Positions 58,073-58,165 of a stretch of 58,165 nt of DNA are shown here, one piece after another. How positions within the stretch are numbered: position 1 is the stretch's first letter; every line of letters begins with the position of its first letter. Source of the DNA: Candidatus Nitrotoga fabula (GTDB taxonomy: Bacteria > Pseudomonadota > Gammaproteobacteria > Burkholderiales > Gallionellaceae). The position numbers and the translations under genes were made by a program. The DNA lies in NCBI RefSeq assembly GCF_905221025.1, contig NZ_CAJNBL010000043.1:1-58165 (forward strand), given 5' to 3'. The notes beneath the pieces were generated by a model that was given only the letters and a program-made list of their open reading frames with translations, was not told where the DNA came from and ran no database searches.

Positions 58073-58165
58073 ATGGAAAAAGAAGACGCGCGATACCAAA
58101 CGCTGGAACAGTTGCACGAGAGGCGAAAGCAAGTCATCCGGCTGCACAAAAGGGGCTTCAAGGGG
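58073..58165 (+). CDS. Transposase N terminus, IS630-like, cut by window end
   Basis: An open frame of 31 codons runs from the ATG to the last base: MEKEDARYQTLEQLHERRKQ then VIRLHKRGFKG. The pattern L-x-x-R-R-K-x-V-I-x-L-H-x-x-G is the beginning of the helix-turn-helix of IS630-family transposases, of a kind I associate with Nitrosomonas insertion sequences. The catalytic domain lies outside the window, so the family call is provisional and integrity cannot be judged. Confidence 0.6.
   Translation, partial: MEKEDARYQTLEQLHERRKQVIRLHKRGFKG

Overview
The window looks like chromosomal DNA of a betaproteobacterium, most likely Nitrosomonas or a close relative. I infer this from the gene content and order (yceD-rpmF-plsX-fabH-fabD-fabG, glyQ-glyS-gmhB-plsC, lptM-lysA) and from protein style, not from any database search. 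It holds about 40 protein genes, one tRNA, one repeat block and an edge-truncated transposase. Most of it is housekeeping; I found no phage, CRISPR, toxin-antitoxin or recognisable defence system.

Layout. Bases 1-12.6 kb: an initiator tRNA followed by a six-copy 15-bp tandem repeat; a Fur-controlled ferric iron ABC importer (fbpABC) convergent with fur; a 1-kb AT-rich gene-poor stretch; and a three-gene RND efflux operon (adaptor, pump, outer-membrane lipoprotein) on the minus strand. 12.6-19.2 kb: a minus-strand envelope block of lnt, a GIY-YIG gene, yceD, rpmF, plsX, fabH, fabD and fabG; acpP and fabF, usual neighbours of this block, are absent. 19.3-22.1 kb: a HAD phosphatase, an RluF-type pseudouridine synthase and queA. 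22.4-25.5 kb: malyl-CoA lyase and both subunits of malate-CoA ligase, a module best known from the serine cycle of methylotrophs. 25.7-32.4 kb: glyQS, gmhB, plsC, a YgjP-like metalloprotease, lptM and lysA. 32.5-40.1 kb: rdgC, gamma-glutamyltranspeptidase divergent from the three-gene 5-oxoprolinase pxpBCA, a cysteine-synthase-like gene, and an orphan haem-oxygenase-like diiron protein. 40.5-54.3 kb: an ABC-F protein, cysM, and a storage-carbohydrate region (pgl, two GH57 enzymes, glgC, glgB, pgi). 54.4-58.1 kb: murJ, a large FAD-dependent dehydrogenase, and the first codons of an IS630-type transposase cut by the window end.

How the parts fit. fbpABC and fur form an iron acquisition and sensing unit, with a good sigma-70 promoter whose -10 box lies inside a Fur-like operator. 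ggt and pxpBCA together would recycle gamma-glutamyl compounds and 5-oxoproline to glutamate. pgi, glgC and glgB build glycogen from hexose phosphate, and the GH57 enzymes probably remodel or degrade it; pgl feeds the pentose phosphate route. The malyl-CoA module could join glyoxylate and acetyl-CoA, or release them from malate.

The most interesting signals are small anomalies in ordinary genes: murJ appears to start with AUC behind a good Shine-Dalgarno sequence; fabH seems to start at a CUG (or AUA) overlapping the plsX stop codon; GmhB has Glu in place of its nucleophilic Asp; and a 12-bp terminator-like hairpin sits just inside fbpB. The orphan diiron protein is the best candidate for undescribed chemistry. 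All functional statements come from reading motifs by eye.
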